Shown piece after piece: positions 26,521 through 39,508 of a stretch of DNA of 64,000 nt. The first letter of the stretch is position 1; each line of letters begins with the position of its first letter. Under the pieces are notes generated by a model. The model ran no database searches and was not told where the DNA came from. It was given only the letters and a program-made list of their open reading frames with translations. Both the position numbers and the translations under genes were made by a program. The stretch lies in contig OY728120.1 of assembly GCA_963277665.1 (NCBI GenBank), positions 938,977,195 to 939,041,194 of the forward strand, given 5' to 3'. The stretch comes from Viscum album (lineage: Eukaryota > Streptophyta > Magnoliopsida > Santalales > Viscaceae).

Positions 26521-27640
26521 TCTAAATTCTTTTTTAAGAGTATCACATAACCAAATTGAATATTAGATGATGAGTCAGTTGTAAAAATTCATAATGGTAT
26601 GAAGATATCATCTCAAGTCTGTAATTACTATCTGATAAAAAAATTTGGAATGTTTTTCCTATGAATATTTTTATTCTTGCTCTAGATTAATTTGATTTAG
26701 TTTTGGGTATATATTGGATCTATTAGTTTAGTGACTATATCAATTATTGAGAAAGGGAAGTTACATTTGATATTCTGATTCAACCTTTAGTCCTTTGTCG
26801 TTGTGAGGATGAACTTGGGTTCCATATATAAATTACTTCCATCATGTGGGTTTTTCAACCAATTCAAATTGGAACATATAACAAATAGTTGGGGAGAAAC
26901 TCAAAATTGAAAATGTTTTTATTGTTTAGAAATATTTTTATGTATTAATTTAGGGATTTCCTAGTCTTCCATTGAATCGTGATGTTGGTTTTTCAATATT
27001 GATCATACCTTGTGCTACACTTATTTCTAAGACTCCTTATAGAATATCCTTGATTGAGTTTTAGGAATTGAAGAAGAAAATACAAAATAACATGGATTGG
27101 GGATTCATTTAGACTAGTACTTATCCATGGGTTGAACATATTCTTTTTTTAGGAGGAAATATTGTTCAATACATCTATCTGCTGATTTTTAGAAACATAA
27201 CAAGATCAGTACTAAGAAAAAGTATCCTCTGGACTATATGGATGATTTGTATGATAAATTGTGAGTATATCTCTATTTTTAAAAGTTATATTTTTGGTCT
27301 TTATATCATCAGTTATGGATCAAGAAGGATGATATACCCATGATAACCTTATATATGAGGTATGGAAATTATTAATTTATATTAATTACTTTTTTACTTA
27401 CCAATTCTTATGTTTTATTCATATATTTAACGAATAGTCTTTTGTGATTACATTGATCAATTTGTGGTAGTATTTATAGATGTCATATTTATATATTCAA
27501 TGATAAAGGAATAGAATGAAGAACATTTTATAATTTTTCTAATGACCCTAGGGAAGGATATTTTGTATGATAAATTTACCATGTGTGAATTTTGGATTCA
27601 AAAATATTATTCATGGTTCATATAATCTGAAGAGATGGTA
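26460..27640 (+). pseudogene. E2 protease and reverse transcriptase remnant
   Basis: The protease site is reduced to VLFDSSYTPPLHLNSF near 26490. RT shows TPYRISLIEF, DWGFI.TSTYPWVEHILF, then shifted frames and the catalytic region near 27465 reading VVVFIDVIFIYS. The usual IDD is IDV, so the second catalytic Asp is gone. Several frameshifts and stops. Confidence 0.8.
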
Positions 27641-27879
27641 TATGGATCGATCCTTAAAATATTGAATTTATTGAGAAATGGCCTAGATCAACTATGTTAA
27701 TAAAATCCATAGTTTTTTAGGTTGTATGGATACTATATATTCTCTATGAGAAATTTATCAAGACCATAAAATCCACTCTCCAAGTTGAATTGTAAGGGTA
27801 TTATGTTCTTATAGACAGATGAATGTGAAGAGTGTCTCAAATAACAAATGTAAAGTTTTGAGAGTGTGCTTGTTCTTAC

Positions 27880-28348
27880 ACTTCCATGAAGTACAGAAGG
27901 GTTTTTGATCTATAGTAATTCATCAAAGAAGGGAGTAGGATTCATATTCATGTATATTGATATGGTGATAGATTATGCTTCACTCTAGTTGAAGATTCAT
28001 GAGAAAATTTACATGAATCCTGATTTGGAGTTGGAAATGGTAATTTTTTCATTCAAAATATTGAGAGATTATTTGTATGGATAATGGAGTGATATATATA
28101 TATATACTGATCATAAAATCATATTGTTCATATTTACTTAAAAATAGTTGAATATAAACTCTAGAAGATGGTTGGTGTTGATTAAATATTATGATTACTT
28201 AATATATTACCACCCTATGAATGATAATAGGGTTTCTAATACCCTGATTCAAAAAGTCTATGCTAGATTTTCCATGATGTATATTGAAAGAGATCCAATG
28301 TTAATGTATTTTCAAAATATGGATACTGAAATCATGAGGAAATTGTAA
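27880..28348 (+). pseudogene. E2 RNase H and junction
   Basis: The RNase H core is badly decayed. The junction is clear at 28148-28348: RRWLVLIKYYDYLIYYHPMN then NRVSNTL, matching the RRWLELIKDYD...YHPGKANVVADAL block. This places the end of RNase H and start of integrase. Confidence 0.82.
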
Positions 28349-29400
28349 AAATATTATCTTTTTCAATTGAGTGTTCAACTATTCATCCATGTGATGATTA
28401 ATAATACACAGGTAAAATATATAGAATTATAGAAGAAGGTGATGAATTTTCTTGAATTAAACTGTGATCATGATAGAGTGGTAATGCTCTGGAATTTATT
28501 ATGAGTACTATCTATACAAAAATTTAAGAAGAAGTTGTCAAAAAAACATAGCTATTCATTCTCTATTCATCCTGTAAGTATGAAGATGTGTACAGATTTG
28601 AAAGAGTGTTTATAGTGGGATAATATGAAAAGGGATATTATAGAGAATGTATCTTGATTCCAAATATGTAACAATATTGAAACTGATAGACTGATGTTAA
28701 AGAGGATGTCACAACCATTACCCGTACCTAAATGGAAAATCAAAAACATCACTATGTGTTTTTTTGTCAAACACCCCAAAATGTAAAAGGGTCATAATGT
28801 TATTTTGGTTATAGCCTACCCCCTTATGAAATAAGTTCACTTTAATACTATAAAAGAAGACTTTTATCTTGATCATATTTCTTGAATATATATTATGAAA
28901 TTGGTATGGTTTCAAAGAGTATAATAATTAATTATATCTGATCAGGATTTGAGGTGTACCTTGATGTTTTTGTAAATTCTTTTGTGAGCTATGGATATAG
29001 AGTTCAGTTTTAACACTTTTATTCATCCTTAGTGAGATTTTTAGTTCAATGGGACCATTAAAACTATAAAATAAATTCTTAACACATTCTATATGAATTT
29101 CAAAGGTGTTTGGGATCAATACTTTACTTTGGTAGAATTGTTTTACAACAATAGCTTTCAATAGAGTATTCATATGTCTCCTTATGAATCCCTCTATAGA
29201 AACAAGTTTGGAACGCAAATGATCAAGAAATGTAATGGATAAGGAAATTTTTGGGGATCTGATGTAGCTGAATAAATAATAGAGAAGGTTAGATTCATTC
29301 AACATCATATAAGGTAGCTCAGAGTGGAAAAAAATGTTATATTGACAATCATCAATAAGATATAGAGTTTGAACTTTGTGATAAGGTATTCTTATGAATA
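28349..29400 (+). pseudogene. E2 integrase remnant
   Basis: Lies between the RNase H junction and the C-terminal GPFEI-like block, in the position of integrase. Zinc-binding and core pieces are readable only in fragments over several frames. I assign it mainly by position and by spacing to the flanking blocks. Confidence 0.6.
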
Positions 29401-29418
29401 AATCCCTAGAAAAAGGTA

Positions 29419-29800
29419 GTGAGATTTGAAAATAATATAAAGCTGGTCCCTAGGAATATTACCCCCTTCAATATTATTAATCTTATCGGGAATGTATCTT
29501 ATCACATTTTTCTTGCACCAAATATCTCTCAAGTTCTTAATGTGTTCTATCTATATCTCCTAATGAAGTTCAAACCTAAACCGTCACATGTTATGTACTT
29601 AGAAGTCATACCATTGGAGAAAGATATATCTTTTGAGGAAAAAAATTTGAAGATTCTGGATCATAGAGAAAAGGTTCTATGAAACATTATCATTAACCTG
29701 GTCAAAGTTTTTTTGGTGAAATCATAAATTTAATGAAGCTATGGGGGAACCTGAGGAAGCGGGGATGCAGAAGTATCATTTGTTGTTTTTATCAGAGTAA
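29419..29800 (+). pseudogene. E2 integrase C-terminus and chromodomain
   Basis: The protein reads RFENNIKLVPRNITPFNIIN, then LIGNVSYHIFLAPNISQVLN and VFYLYLLMKF, then LKILDHREKVL followed by a stop. After the stop come NLVKVF and NHKFNEAMGEPEEAGMQKYH, closing at TAA 29798-29800. This is the Tekay-type C-terminal chromodomain. The TGA inside (W-stop-N-H, where Arg is usual) fits CGA to TGA. Confidence 0.88.
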
Positions 29801-29827
29801 TTAAATTTCAAAGAATAAATTCTCTTA

Positions 29828-29839
29828 TGTGGGGTATAA
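29828..29839 (+). other. E2 polypurine tract (decayed)
   Basis: TGTGGGGTATAA lies immediately before the 3' LTR start. It corresponds to the TGTGGGGGAGAA-like tract usual for this clade. Confidence 0.6.
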
Positions 29840-31364
29840 TATGACACCCATAGATTTTATAATATATTTATTTTTAAATAAATTTCTTCTAAGGATTATA
29901 TTATGCACAACACTAAGTTTAAATGAACCATGATCTATGATTAAAATATTATTTAAATGTTATCTTTGTAACCAAGCCACTAAAATTGGCATTTATGAAT
30001 AGTATTAACTACATTATGAAACATTTATGGTATTTAAATATATAAAATTAATTCATTATTCCTTAATTGAATATAAATGAAAATAAAAAACATTTAATAT
30101 TAAAAGATATGTTTTTCTATAAACGGTTTCTAGGAACTCAATGTGTTTTTATCATAATATATTTAATTTATCACTATTATTGAATGATTTTAATGTATTT
30201 TATTTATAATATATATAATATATTTCTTTAAAATTATTATAATATTGTTATCACGGAATGGAATAATAATAAATCCAATTTTAAGCTGAAAACAGTATAA
30301 TAAAAAACAAAGTGGTTTTCAACAACTTTTTATCACCTATTTTGTAATTTTTTTCTACCTATTATAGATATTGAATCTAAAAAATTGTTATCAAATTTGG
30401 AATTAGGATTTTTAAATTTGGTTAATAGGACACTTATTTTTTTTCTTTACGAATAGTATCTGTGGAAAATATTATCACCTCAGTAAAGGAAAAATCAGAT
30501 TAACCTAGGTTAAAACTAAGTGTTACGCTGAGCATTTTTCATATAATTTATCAATGGATGAGTAAAATTAGACCCTTATCACCTAATTATATAAATTAAA
30601 TTGTTTAAGGGATAGTTTTCCAATAAAACGACTTATAAAATATTTAAATTAAAGAAAAATTCCAAATGGTACTCTCTTGAATTTAAATACCATTTATGTG
30701 TCAACATTGGGATAAAAGAAAATTTTGAATGAATATTAATGTTTCGTTTGATAATAATGAAATTATTTTCATGATGGTAATTTATTTCAAATTTTTAGTG
30801 ATTATATTGTTACCTTAAGTTCTCACACAACACTAATAAAATATTTATTCAATTAAAAGAAAAATAAAATACATGATTTAAAAAATATTAAAAATTATAT
30901 AATTTGAGTGGGTTATAGTGTTCTATGTTTTTTATATATTAATATAACATATCATTTATGATATAAAGGATTATATTTAAATTCCATCTTTTTCTAGAAT
31001 TATTTTTATTCAAATTGAATGAATATTTTTAAAACATTAGATTAATGATATTTTATGAAAACTGTATTTTATTAAATTATCATAAAAACATAAAAATATT
31101 GAAAGAGGAAAAGGGGGATATTATATGGTAAAAAATTTCATCCCTTGGAAATTTATGAACCAATTTTCTCCTTATAAGTTTGATTAATAACTTTTGGTAT
31201 TAAGAAATTCAATACAAATATTGAGATTAAAATTAGTTAGCCAAGAGGAAAAACCAAACGATAAGGTTTAAAATGAAACAAAAAACCTATATAAATATAG
31301 AGACTTGGTATTTTTCCTTATAAGAATTTGAAATATTTTAAAATATCTTTCCTCATCTAGGCAC
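29840..31364 (+). repeat. E2 3' LTR, first part
   Basis: Starts TATGACACCC and follows the 5' LTR up to about 22290 in that copy. It stops abruptly at 31364, where the E3 LTR begins with TGAGACAACATG. Its continuation is at 53529. Confidence 0.9.
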
Positions 31365-32612
31365 TGAGACAACATGAAAATCTGTGGCCCAGTGTTCCAA
31401 GAATTAGTTTTATGAAAATACTAAATATATTTTTTATTACACATGCATAGTTTCTTAAAAAAATGGGATAAATATTAAAAGGAATCTCATATTTGAAATC
31501 TGAGATAAAGGTTGAGACTGTAATATGTTTTTTACCCTTTGCACAACCTAAAATAGATCGGTGTTGGGTTTTTAGATATTTTACCCACTGGTGGTACATA
31601 ATTGAATTAATTAAATGTTCAATTTAATCAATTTAATAAAATAATCTAATTCTATTTTCCTTTAAATGTGTCAATATGGTTAATTTTATAGGATTAGCTT
31701 AGTAACCCTAGAATCGCTAAGTGAATTTCTTCCAATCCATTCATTGGTGAATCGCATCTAATGATGGAAAAACTCTAGATCTAAGTAGATCTGAGTGCAA
31801 AAAATGTGGAGACATCTTCCATTTTTTAGTGGTAACATTCATTAATGATGAAGAATTCAATATCTAGGTAATAATCATCAATTAGTTTATTATGCCAATT
31901 TTTCTTAAACTGATTGAGCATATCAATCCCTTCATTCTATTTTTAGCAATTGTGGCCATTCCATTTTCTTGTGTGCTAGTAATTTAATTATTATATGGTT
32001 TTTATGACCTTAGATATCCACATTATTGATCATTGGACAAGAAATCTTGTAAATGATTGAAAAAAAATTGTGCCTTTTCCCCCTCAATTTCTTCATTTTC
32101 TTCACCAGTTGGACCTTGTGGTCCTGATTCAACGTTAACGGGCGGTATCAAGCCTGATTAGACCCCAAGAATCATGATTAAATGATGTAAGGAGGATGGA
32201 TCAATGAATAAAGAATATATCTAGAAATTTTTCAAGTTCTTCATTATCATTTTGAATATGGATGTTCAAATCATCAATGGTGGAAGAACCCATGGCATGT
32301 AGGGAAAATAGTGAAACCCCAAGTGTTGACAGAATCAGATTTCCAGCCACTAGATGGATGAAAATGTTGAACGATGACTGAATCTATTTATTTATGTATA
32401 ATAAGGAGTTTTATATGAAGAAAGACGACCAAATATAGTGCTTGGAGAGAGGGTATAGATTTATGCAGAAAGCACGACTACACGCCATATACCTCAGTGA
32501 ACAAACGACGTGTATCCCCTAGGTTTTGTTGGCTAGGGTTTTAGAAATTTATATGGATTTCTTTCCATGTTGGATATCTACACACCATGAACTTAACCCC
32601 TGGGTGGACGAG

Positions 32613-32632
32613 CCATGTGAGGGATCACATGG
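32613..32632. other. Perfect 8-bp inverted repeat in E3 5' LTR
   Basis: CCATGTGA-GGGA-TCACATGG. In the 3' LTR the second arm is degraded (near 40853). It may be a hairpin or binding site, or chance. Confidence 0.6.
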
Positions 32633-33110
32633 TAAGGATCCCGTGTGGGAGTATATGGCCAAGCCCACATTCGTGTACCAATGTACATGGACATGGGGTG
32701 GATATAGGGACACGACCAAGCACACAGTCAGGACTCTGAGTGGCATGGGAACACCGTGTATATCCCCAATACTTCATGTAAACCTATATAGTAGGTGAGT
32801 CGGGTACCTCTAGGGACATGGCCAGGTGATGGAGTGGCACCACACGCTATTTGGGTCACCTCACACATTGTGTACCCCTTGGTTCCTTTTGAATAAACTT
32901 TAATCCTATGTATCTCCATTATTTAAACTCATATATTTTCTCGTGATTATCCTATCCAGAGTGTTTTTCATGTAAAACATGATGGTGTCCTATTTAGTAT
33001 CCCTTTGAGATACGATGCAAGATATTCTAGGCACAATTCTTATTTAGGCAGTTCCAAATTACAATAATGATCGGGAAGAGGATCACGAGTGACATTAGAG
33101 TGGAACAACC

Positions 33111-33636
33111 CATCATCTTGAGTGTCAATATTCGTCCTACCAACCGGTACCCTCACCCCCTATTGGATAGGGTGCAGGTCATCATGACATCAAAGTGGAA
33201 CCCCCTGAAGCATCAGGGTGTGGGTCCTCTATAGAAACCTATAGATTGGACCCCACCACTATCATTATGGGTGTAGGTCCTCTACCTACTAAGTGGAACC
33301 CCCTATCAGATAGAATGTGGGTCATCTTGAGATTTTAGTGGAACCCCCTAATAATTTATCGTATGATTCCTCTATAGATACATCCTGAGTGGAACCCCCT
33401 ACCAGATAATGCATGGGTCCTCATGAGACTGTAGTGGATGCCCACATCAGCATGGGTGTGCATCTTCTATTGATACTTACCAAGTGGAAACTCCCTATAA
33501 GATAGGGTGTGGGTCCTTATGAAACTAGAGTGGAACCCCCCCCCCCCACCCCACCCACCCCCATCATCTTGGGAATGGGTCCCCTATGAATACTTACAGG
33601 GTGGAACCCCCCAAAAGAACTAGGGTGTGGGACCTC
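33111..33636 (+). repeat. GTGGAACCCCC tandem array in E3 5' LTR
   Basis: Nine or so imperfect units of about 50-60 bp start with (A)GTGGAACCCCC(T). Two alternating types follow: ATCAGATAGGGTGTGGGTCC and CATCATCATGGGTGTGGGTC-like, giving a higher-order period near 115 bp. One unit carries a C-rich expansion at 33536-33562. Confidence 0.85.
33536..33562 (-). other. C-run / potential G-quadruplex in E3 5' LTR
   Basis: Twelve C then ACCCCACCCACCCCC on the plus strand gives four or more G-runs on the minus strand with 1-nt loops, a strong G-quadruplex pattern. The 3' LTR has a 16-C run at the equivalent unit (41681-41696). Confidence 0.7.
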
Positions 33637-34624
33637 TACTATGAAAATGTTCCCCTTGACTATATGGCACAATCGAGAGTCATGGTCTTTCACAAGGTTA
33701 CTTTTGGGTAGATGCATGAGAAGTTGGGCATCACTGTTGAACTTCTAAAACTATTGGTTAATCTTTTCCTAGGTTGATCTCTGAGATGGATATCCCACTA
33801 CTATTTCATTTTGGATTCTTTTGACTACGAATATATATATATATGTATACATACCTTTGGATTTGGTTTCTCTCCTTCCATGGTTTGTGAAAACAAGCGG
33901 GGTATTCCATGTGATTTTTGTGTTTATCTTCTCATGGTTAGGTGATGTTACTCTCCTACTGTGGGTGGAAAAGACTCATCCTGTAGTTTATCTACGCACT
34001 ATGATGAGCCCCTTATGCTTGTATGAGACTACTATTTCTATTTCAATGTGTTACGAAGAATCTTATTTACTATCTAAAGTCTTTTATTTACTATTTTATC
34101 CCTTACTGCTCCACCTTCGACTTTAGGGGAGTCATATATGGTATGTATCTACTCACTATTTCATAGGATTTTCCCACACATTTCATTTCTTATACAGACA
34201 ATGGACATGTTGTCAGTGACTAAAGAGGATATTAGTGATTCCTGGTACATTGGACCGCATTTGGAGGTCACATCATAGAGATCAAGAGATAGGCTCTCTC
34301 AATGTTTTACATTCCTATTTTTTATGTTGCTGTGTATTTCTGGTTGGGTCTGTATTTATCCACTTTACCTTTCAGTTTTCAAAATCGTACTCTTGTACTG
34401 TCTAGAGGTTTTACATGAATGATTGTTCCACTAGTATTCTTTCATCTTTTACTGTGATTCATTTGAACTTATGAATTGAGATGGATGTTTGTGTGAATTT
34501 AGGTTTCTACGAATAGGAATCCTTGTGTTAGTTATTCCTTCAGTGCTGGTCCTCATCCCCTGGACTATGGTAGAAAACATGGGGTAGTAACTGATCAAGC
34601 CTCAGTTATGGTTGTGTCATGATA

Positions 34625-34638
34625 GATTAGTATCAGAG
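34625..34638 (+). other. E3 primer binding site
   Basis: GATTAGTATCAGAG follows the LTR end. It is one transition (G to A) from the initiator-Met complement TGGTATCAGAG. Confidence 0.8.
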
Positions 34639-34902
34639 GTGTTTCGATCCTTGGTATGGTGTTTAGAGTCTTCCCCTTACTAAGATATATTTTGTATTAG
34701 GGAAACAATTCCAAACTGTTTCAAGTGCATCTCACAGTCTAGGGAATTCATTTTTTGTACAGGTGGCCGATGTATTCATTCAACATAACCTTGACCACCT
34801 AGTTGTCACCTTGGAATACTAAGACATTGTTTGTGTGGATAAATGATGCATGCATCATATAGGATTGATTCTTTTACTATCCTTCTTGATTTTCACCAGC
34901 AT

Positions 34903-34925
34903 TGTTTATATATATATATATATAT
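34903..34925. repeat. (TA)n microsatellite in E3 leader
   Basis: An uninterrupted TA run in the untranslated leader between primer site and Gag start. Confidence 0.9.
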
Positions 34926-34963
34926 TCTCTTCTAACTATGGTATGTCTTGATTAAATTTCAGG

Positions 34964-36180
34964 ATGCCTCTACAATGATAGCAAGAAATGATACCAGTTT
35001 TGGATCATGATAACAATCTGATGTGACAAAAGGCATCAATTAATGGTCCATCTCAAAATATTATTCCTTCAGGTGGGAAGGTATAATCTCATCCACATAT
35101 TGAGAAACATATCATCCCAATAGAGCCAACTGAGGATGTACACTGGCTTAGAACTCTCTTTGAGTTCCAACACTAGAGGCCACAAATGTTCCATTGTGAG
35201 CCAGATCCTTGGGAAATAGAATATTGAAAAAAGTCAGGGGTCTATGTCTTTAGGCTCACCTAGACACCAATAGATCAAGTGGTTGTGCTAGAATTTATCT
35301 TTGCCATAGGTCAGCTTGGCGCTAGTGGAGTCTCATTACTCAGATGCATGATGAGTCGACCTCTCGTGGCTCGACTTCTTGAAGGTGTTCTGTGAGGAGT
35401 ACTACCCCTCATACTTGCACTCATTTTGGATTCATGATCTTATATAGTTGTAGAAGGCTGGTATGAAAGTGGATGGTTAAGTTACAAGGTTCACAAACCA
35501 TATCTGGTACTCCCTTAACATGATCTGGGATGGCTACTTCTATGTATAGAAGTCTGTGCTATGAATATGTAGAGAGATCCATGAAAAAATAATAAAATTG
35601 TCTATTCCCACCTATGTCGAGGTGTTGGAGTGATAAAGGGTAATAGATATCATCCTATTAGAGGGGCACCAGGCAGCTAGAACTGGTACTGGGGGTCACA
35701 GGGCAGAGTGGTCTATAGGAGATAGGAGGTTTCGAATGATGATATCTCGATGCAGGATGCCTCCCTGTGATCAAAATCAGTCACATGGTTAGGGTAAGAG
35801 AGTAGGTATATAGAATAAATATATGGGAAATTATATTCTTGTGAAGGAATAGGTCACATGGAATGAGACTACCCAACCAGATGTGCTAAGGATTTTAGGA
35901 AGATAGATGACAGACTGCCATGAAAGAGGTAGCACCATGATTAGAGATCTCGTAGTCAAGGGTTGGGTGGTCCATATAGAGGCTGATTTGGTAGAGAAGG
36001 AGGAGATATGGGGGGTGTATGATGCTATGATATTCTTCCACGTACCCCACCAGGTGACCCATGTTGGGCTTAGGGATCTAGCGGCTGGTGCAGCAGACTG
36101 CTGCAGTCTCTAGATGATTATAACCCTGTAGCACATGAGATGATTAGTGGCATGATTTGTGTTTATAATATTATTTATTC
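34964..36180 (+). pseudogene. E3 Gag remnant
   Basis: The start is placed at ATG 34964 (MPLQ then stops), about 330 bp after the primer site, in the position of Gag. Later pieces keep the region's character in short frames, such as DLVEKEEIWGVYDAMIFF near 35975 and the C-terminal stretch ending LAAGAADCCSL at 36113. Zinc knuckles are not legible. The identification rests on position and upstream/downstream context. Confidence 0.6.
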
Positions 36181-37400
36181 AGTGATAATAAACCTAGGTT
36201 CCATTCATTCCTTCATCTATATACTCCTTGTTCAATATTCATAGCTCTTAGTTGAGGTTCTTTCCTAGTATCTTCATCTTGAGTTTCTTATAGGGAATGC
36301 TTCTTCTATATCTTCTAACTGACAGTAGTGCAAGTTAACACTTGGTGTAGAGAGGATCATGTGAGGCCTTTTATTCCTTGATATAGAACCCTATGATTTA
36401 ATATTGGGTATGGATTAGTTTTCCATGGTCCATGTCTAGATTGACTATCACAGTAAATGAATTTGATGCCTTCACACTGATTAGAAAAGATTCTCCTTTA
36501 AGGGATAAAGGGATCTCATGGAGAGATGATTGAAATACATGAAAAGGAGGATGCATCCCATAACCCATCAGTTGGAGAGTATGGCCCTTACTATAGCAGG
36601 AACATTAGGAAGTTGGATTCCTTCAATTTTGTAGGATTGTATGGATATCATCACCAAGGACATTTTGGGACTACCTATGAAGTAGGACATGGAGTTTTGT
36701 GTTGACCTGCATCCCAGAATCACACTAATATCTTATAAGACAAATCATATAGCCCCTACAGAGATCTAGGAGTTGTGGTTGTAGTTGGATGGCCATCAAT
36801 AAAAGGGTTTCATTAGTCCTAGTGTTTCCTTTTGAACAACTCCAATGTTGTTAATAAAATATATGGATATGAGCTTATATATTTTCATAGATTATCATTG
36901 ATAGAATTGGGCCATGATAATGAACAAGTACCCCTTGATGAGGATCAAAGACCTCTTTTAATAGTTTTGATGAATGATATGGTTGTTGAGGATCGATCTC
37001 CAATCTGACTACCACCATTTGAGGGTTTTTGAGGATGATATTCTAAAGCTGGAATTCCAATTTCGCTACAGACAATATGAGTTCCTAGTGCACCCTTTGG
37101 TGTGATGAATTCCCTTAACTTGTTTGTTTCATTGAAAAACTAGATCTTACGGCCATAATTTGACAAGTTTGTGTTCATATTAATAAATGACATGATAATC
37201 AACTCTGTATTAGAGTAGGAGAATGCAGATCGATTAGGGATGGATCTAGATTTTCTTCGAGAGCACTAGAATTATAGGAAGATCTCTAAGTTACAATTCA
37301 GGATTCATGAGGTTCACTTTTTGTGTAATGTAATTTCTAAAAAAGATTATCTATAAAACCAATGAAGATTGATATATTTCTTTCCTGGGAGCCACCCAAG
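36181..37400 (+). pseudogene. E3 protease and reverse transcriptase remnant
   Basis: The protease motif appears as NLGSIHSFI (usually DTGSTHSFI) near 36195, with the catalytic Asp lost. RT is visible as VDLHPRITLIS, KGFISPSVSF and, near 37170, DKFVFILINDMIINS, where the usual IDD reads IND. Multiple shifts between these blocks. Confidence 0.78.
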
Positions 37401-37559
37401 AGCGTTTAAGAGGTGTGGGGATTTCTTGGCTTGGCAGTGTATAATTAGAGGTTTGTGGCATACTTCTCCTAGATTCCATCCTATTTAACCACCCTAAAAT
37501 GGAAAATACATTCATTTACCTAGAATGAGAATTTTCATAGGGAATTTTAGGAGTTGAGG

Positions 37560-37853
37560 CTGAGGCTTGTGAGAGTAACTTTTTTAATACTAATAGTGTA
37601 GTTCCTTGAGTATGTAGTGAATTTTGATGCCTCAGGATCTGGTATTGGTTGTGTATTGATGCAACGGTTGGAATTTGTCATGTATGGATCAAGGAAGGTG
37701 AGACCCCATGATCATAACTATGTGACTTGTGACCTGGATCTTGCAATGGTATTCTTCACATTGAGGTTGTGGAGGCACTACCTACTGGGGGAGAAATTTG
37801 TGTTTTACTCAAACCATCAGAGCTTCGGGTACTTCTTCATGAATATTTATTAA
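37560..37853 (+). pseudogene. E3 RNase H
   Basis: An uninterrupted 78-codon stretch reads NFDASGSGIGCVLMQRLEFV, then YGSRKVRPHDHNYVTCDLDL and AMVFFTLRLWRHYLLGEKFV, ending near FYSNHQSFGYFF. The first catalytic Asp (FDAS) is present. The Glu position reads Asp (CDLDLAMVF where HDLELAAVV is usual), and the third acidic residue is Asn (YSNH instead of YTDH). Best kept domain of E3. Confidence 0.93.
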
Positions 37854-38800
37854 ACCTATGGAAATGTAACTTGTTATAGTTCTTATAAGACTTGAAATAA
37901 TCTATAATATAGGTAAGGTAAATATATTTATAGATTCTCTAAGTATGAATTCCTAGTATCTCTTGATTTATGATGTTTTTGAGTAGTTGGATTCATTGCA
38001 CCTGACCTTGGTGGAGGAGTAGGGTATAACTTTCCTTTAAATTATGGGGTTGACTCCTCCACCTCTCGAGTGTGTTAGAGAGTCCCAGTTGGGATGCATA
38101 GACTGTGCGGTATTTTGTGACCAGATATCTATATGGGAATCAATATATGGATATTTGAAAGGATGTAATCACATAATCCTTTTCCAGGGATTGATGGTGG
38201 TCCCAGTCACGATATAGGAGGATTGTTGCAAAAGTTCCTCACATCTCCCATGGATATAAATCCCAATGTGTTTAAGATGAGAAGAGACATTTAGAGATAG
38301 TTTTGGTGTTTTGGAATGATACAAGTCATTGATTATTTCATCTCATGGTACCTCACATATCAGTAGGTGAAGTATGGGCACTAGGTTTTGGAAGGATTGT
38401 GGCAACCCCTTGAGATCCTCCAGTGGAAGTGGGAGGTATATCCATGGACTTAGTCATAGGGATCACACAAAAATTAAAGATCCATGAAACCATCTGGGTG
38501 ATAGTTGACCAACTCATGAATTCGGAACACTTCCTTTCTATCAGAGAGGAGAGTTTGGTGGGGAGTTTTGGACAGTTGAAAGTATGAGATATTTTTCACC
38601 TACATGGGGTTCCCTCAACAATTCTCTCTAATCATGTCATGAATTTTACATCAATTTTATGGAGAGGATTTCATAAGGAATTAGGGACCCAAATATGGAT
38701 TACTACATCATTTAACACCTAAATAGATGGGTAGACCAAGAAAAATATCTTGGTGTTTGAGTATATGATGAGGAAATGGGTGCTAGATTTTGGAAAGACT
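37854..38800 (+). pseudogene. E3 integrase remnant
   Basis: Lies between RNase H and the C-terminal block. Core pieces include EVYPWT-type sequence before ATHNEIWVIVDQ-like DNA near 38440-38530 and a HGVPSTIL-like stretch near 38600 (LHGVPSTILSN). The frame is broken repeatedly. Confidence 0.75.
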
Positions 38801-38818
38801 TGAAAGGATAACTATAAC

Positions 38819-39508
38819 TTGGTAGATTTTTCAAAAAAAAATATCTACCACTCTACCATTATCATGGTAACTTTTGAGGCATTGTATAGGATACCCTGTA
38901 GGTCACCCTTGTATAAGGCAGAGATCGGCGAGACATCTCTTGTGGGACAAAATATGGTGCAGGTGATGATGGAGAAGGTCCAGGTCATCTATGAGTGGAT
39001 GAGGATGGGGAAGAGCAGGCATAAATCTTGATCCAATCTTCATTTTATGCCCTTGTAGTTTGATTTGAGATGCCACATTTTCTTAAAATTCTCCCCATTA
39101 TGATGATTACAAAGGTTATTCCTTAGAGTTAATCTTTCCCTGAGCCTCATTGAGTCATTTGAGATCCTGCATGGGGTTGGCAGGGTTGCTTTCCACCTCT
39201 CTCGACCCTTATAGCTGGACCAGGTGCATGACATCTTCTACATTTGTCAACTGAGTAGATATGTGCATAAACCTATGGAAGTCATATTCATGGGAGATCT
39301 AGACATAGAGGATGGTTCAACCTTTTCGGATTACCTAGTGTCGATCGAGTATTGGCATGAGAGGGTCCTACACAGATGTACCATCCCTTTAGTTCAAGTG
39401 TTGTGGAATTACATGAATGTGAAGGAGTGCTCCAAGGCGCAAGAGAACCATATACAAGCTTGGTATCCTGATCATTTTTTTAGTTTCCCTTTACATGGAA
39501 GAAAATAA
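38819..39508 (+). pseudogene. E3 integrase C-terminus and chromodomain
   Basis: Reads IIMVTFEALYRIPCRSPLYK, EIGETSLVGQNMVQ and VIYEWMRMGKSRHKS, then shifted frames to HDIFYICQLSRYV and HKPMEV. After that come ERVLHRCTIPLVQVLWN and ENHIQAWYPDHF. The final block corresponds to the chromodomain (IPLVKVLW...WE.E). Chromodomains guide integration to heterochromatin in this group. Confidence 0.88.

Larger units (their letters stand above)
31365..34624 (+). repeat. E3 5' LTR (about 3.3 kb)
   Basis: Pairs with 39590-42744 plus 53381-53528. Anchors are ACAACC(T)AAAATAGATCGG near 31546 against 39769, the GTGGAACCCCC array, the AGTTACTTTTGGG(T/C)AGATGC region near 33700 against 41945, and ACTCAC near 34150 against 42414. 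It ends CTGGACTATGG...GGGGTAGTAA...TCATGATA. The middle (32500-33700) is noticeably GC-richer than the rest. Confidence 0.9.

Noticed and set aside
33517..33717. Gly-rich minus-strand frame
   Set aside because: It is produced by the C-run and the GTGGAACCCCC array of the E3 LTR.
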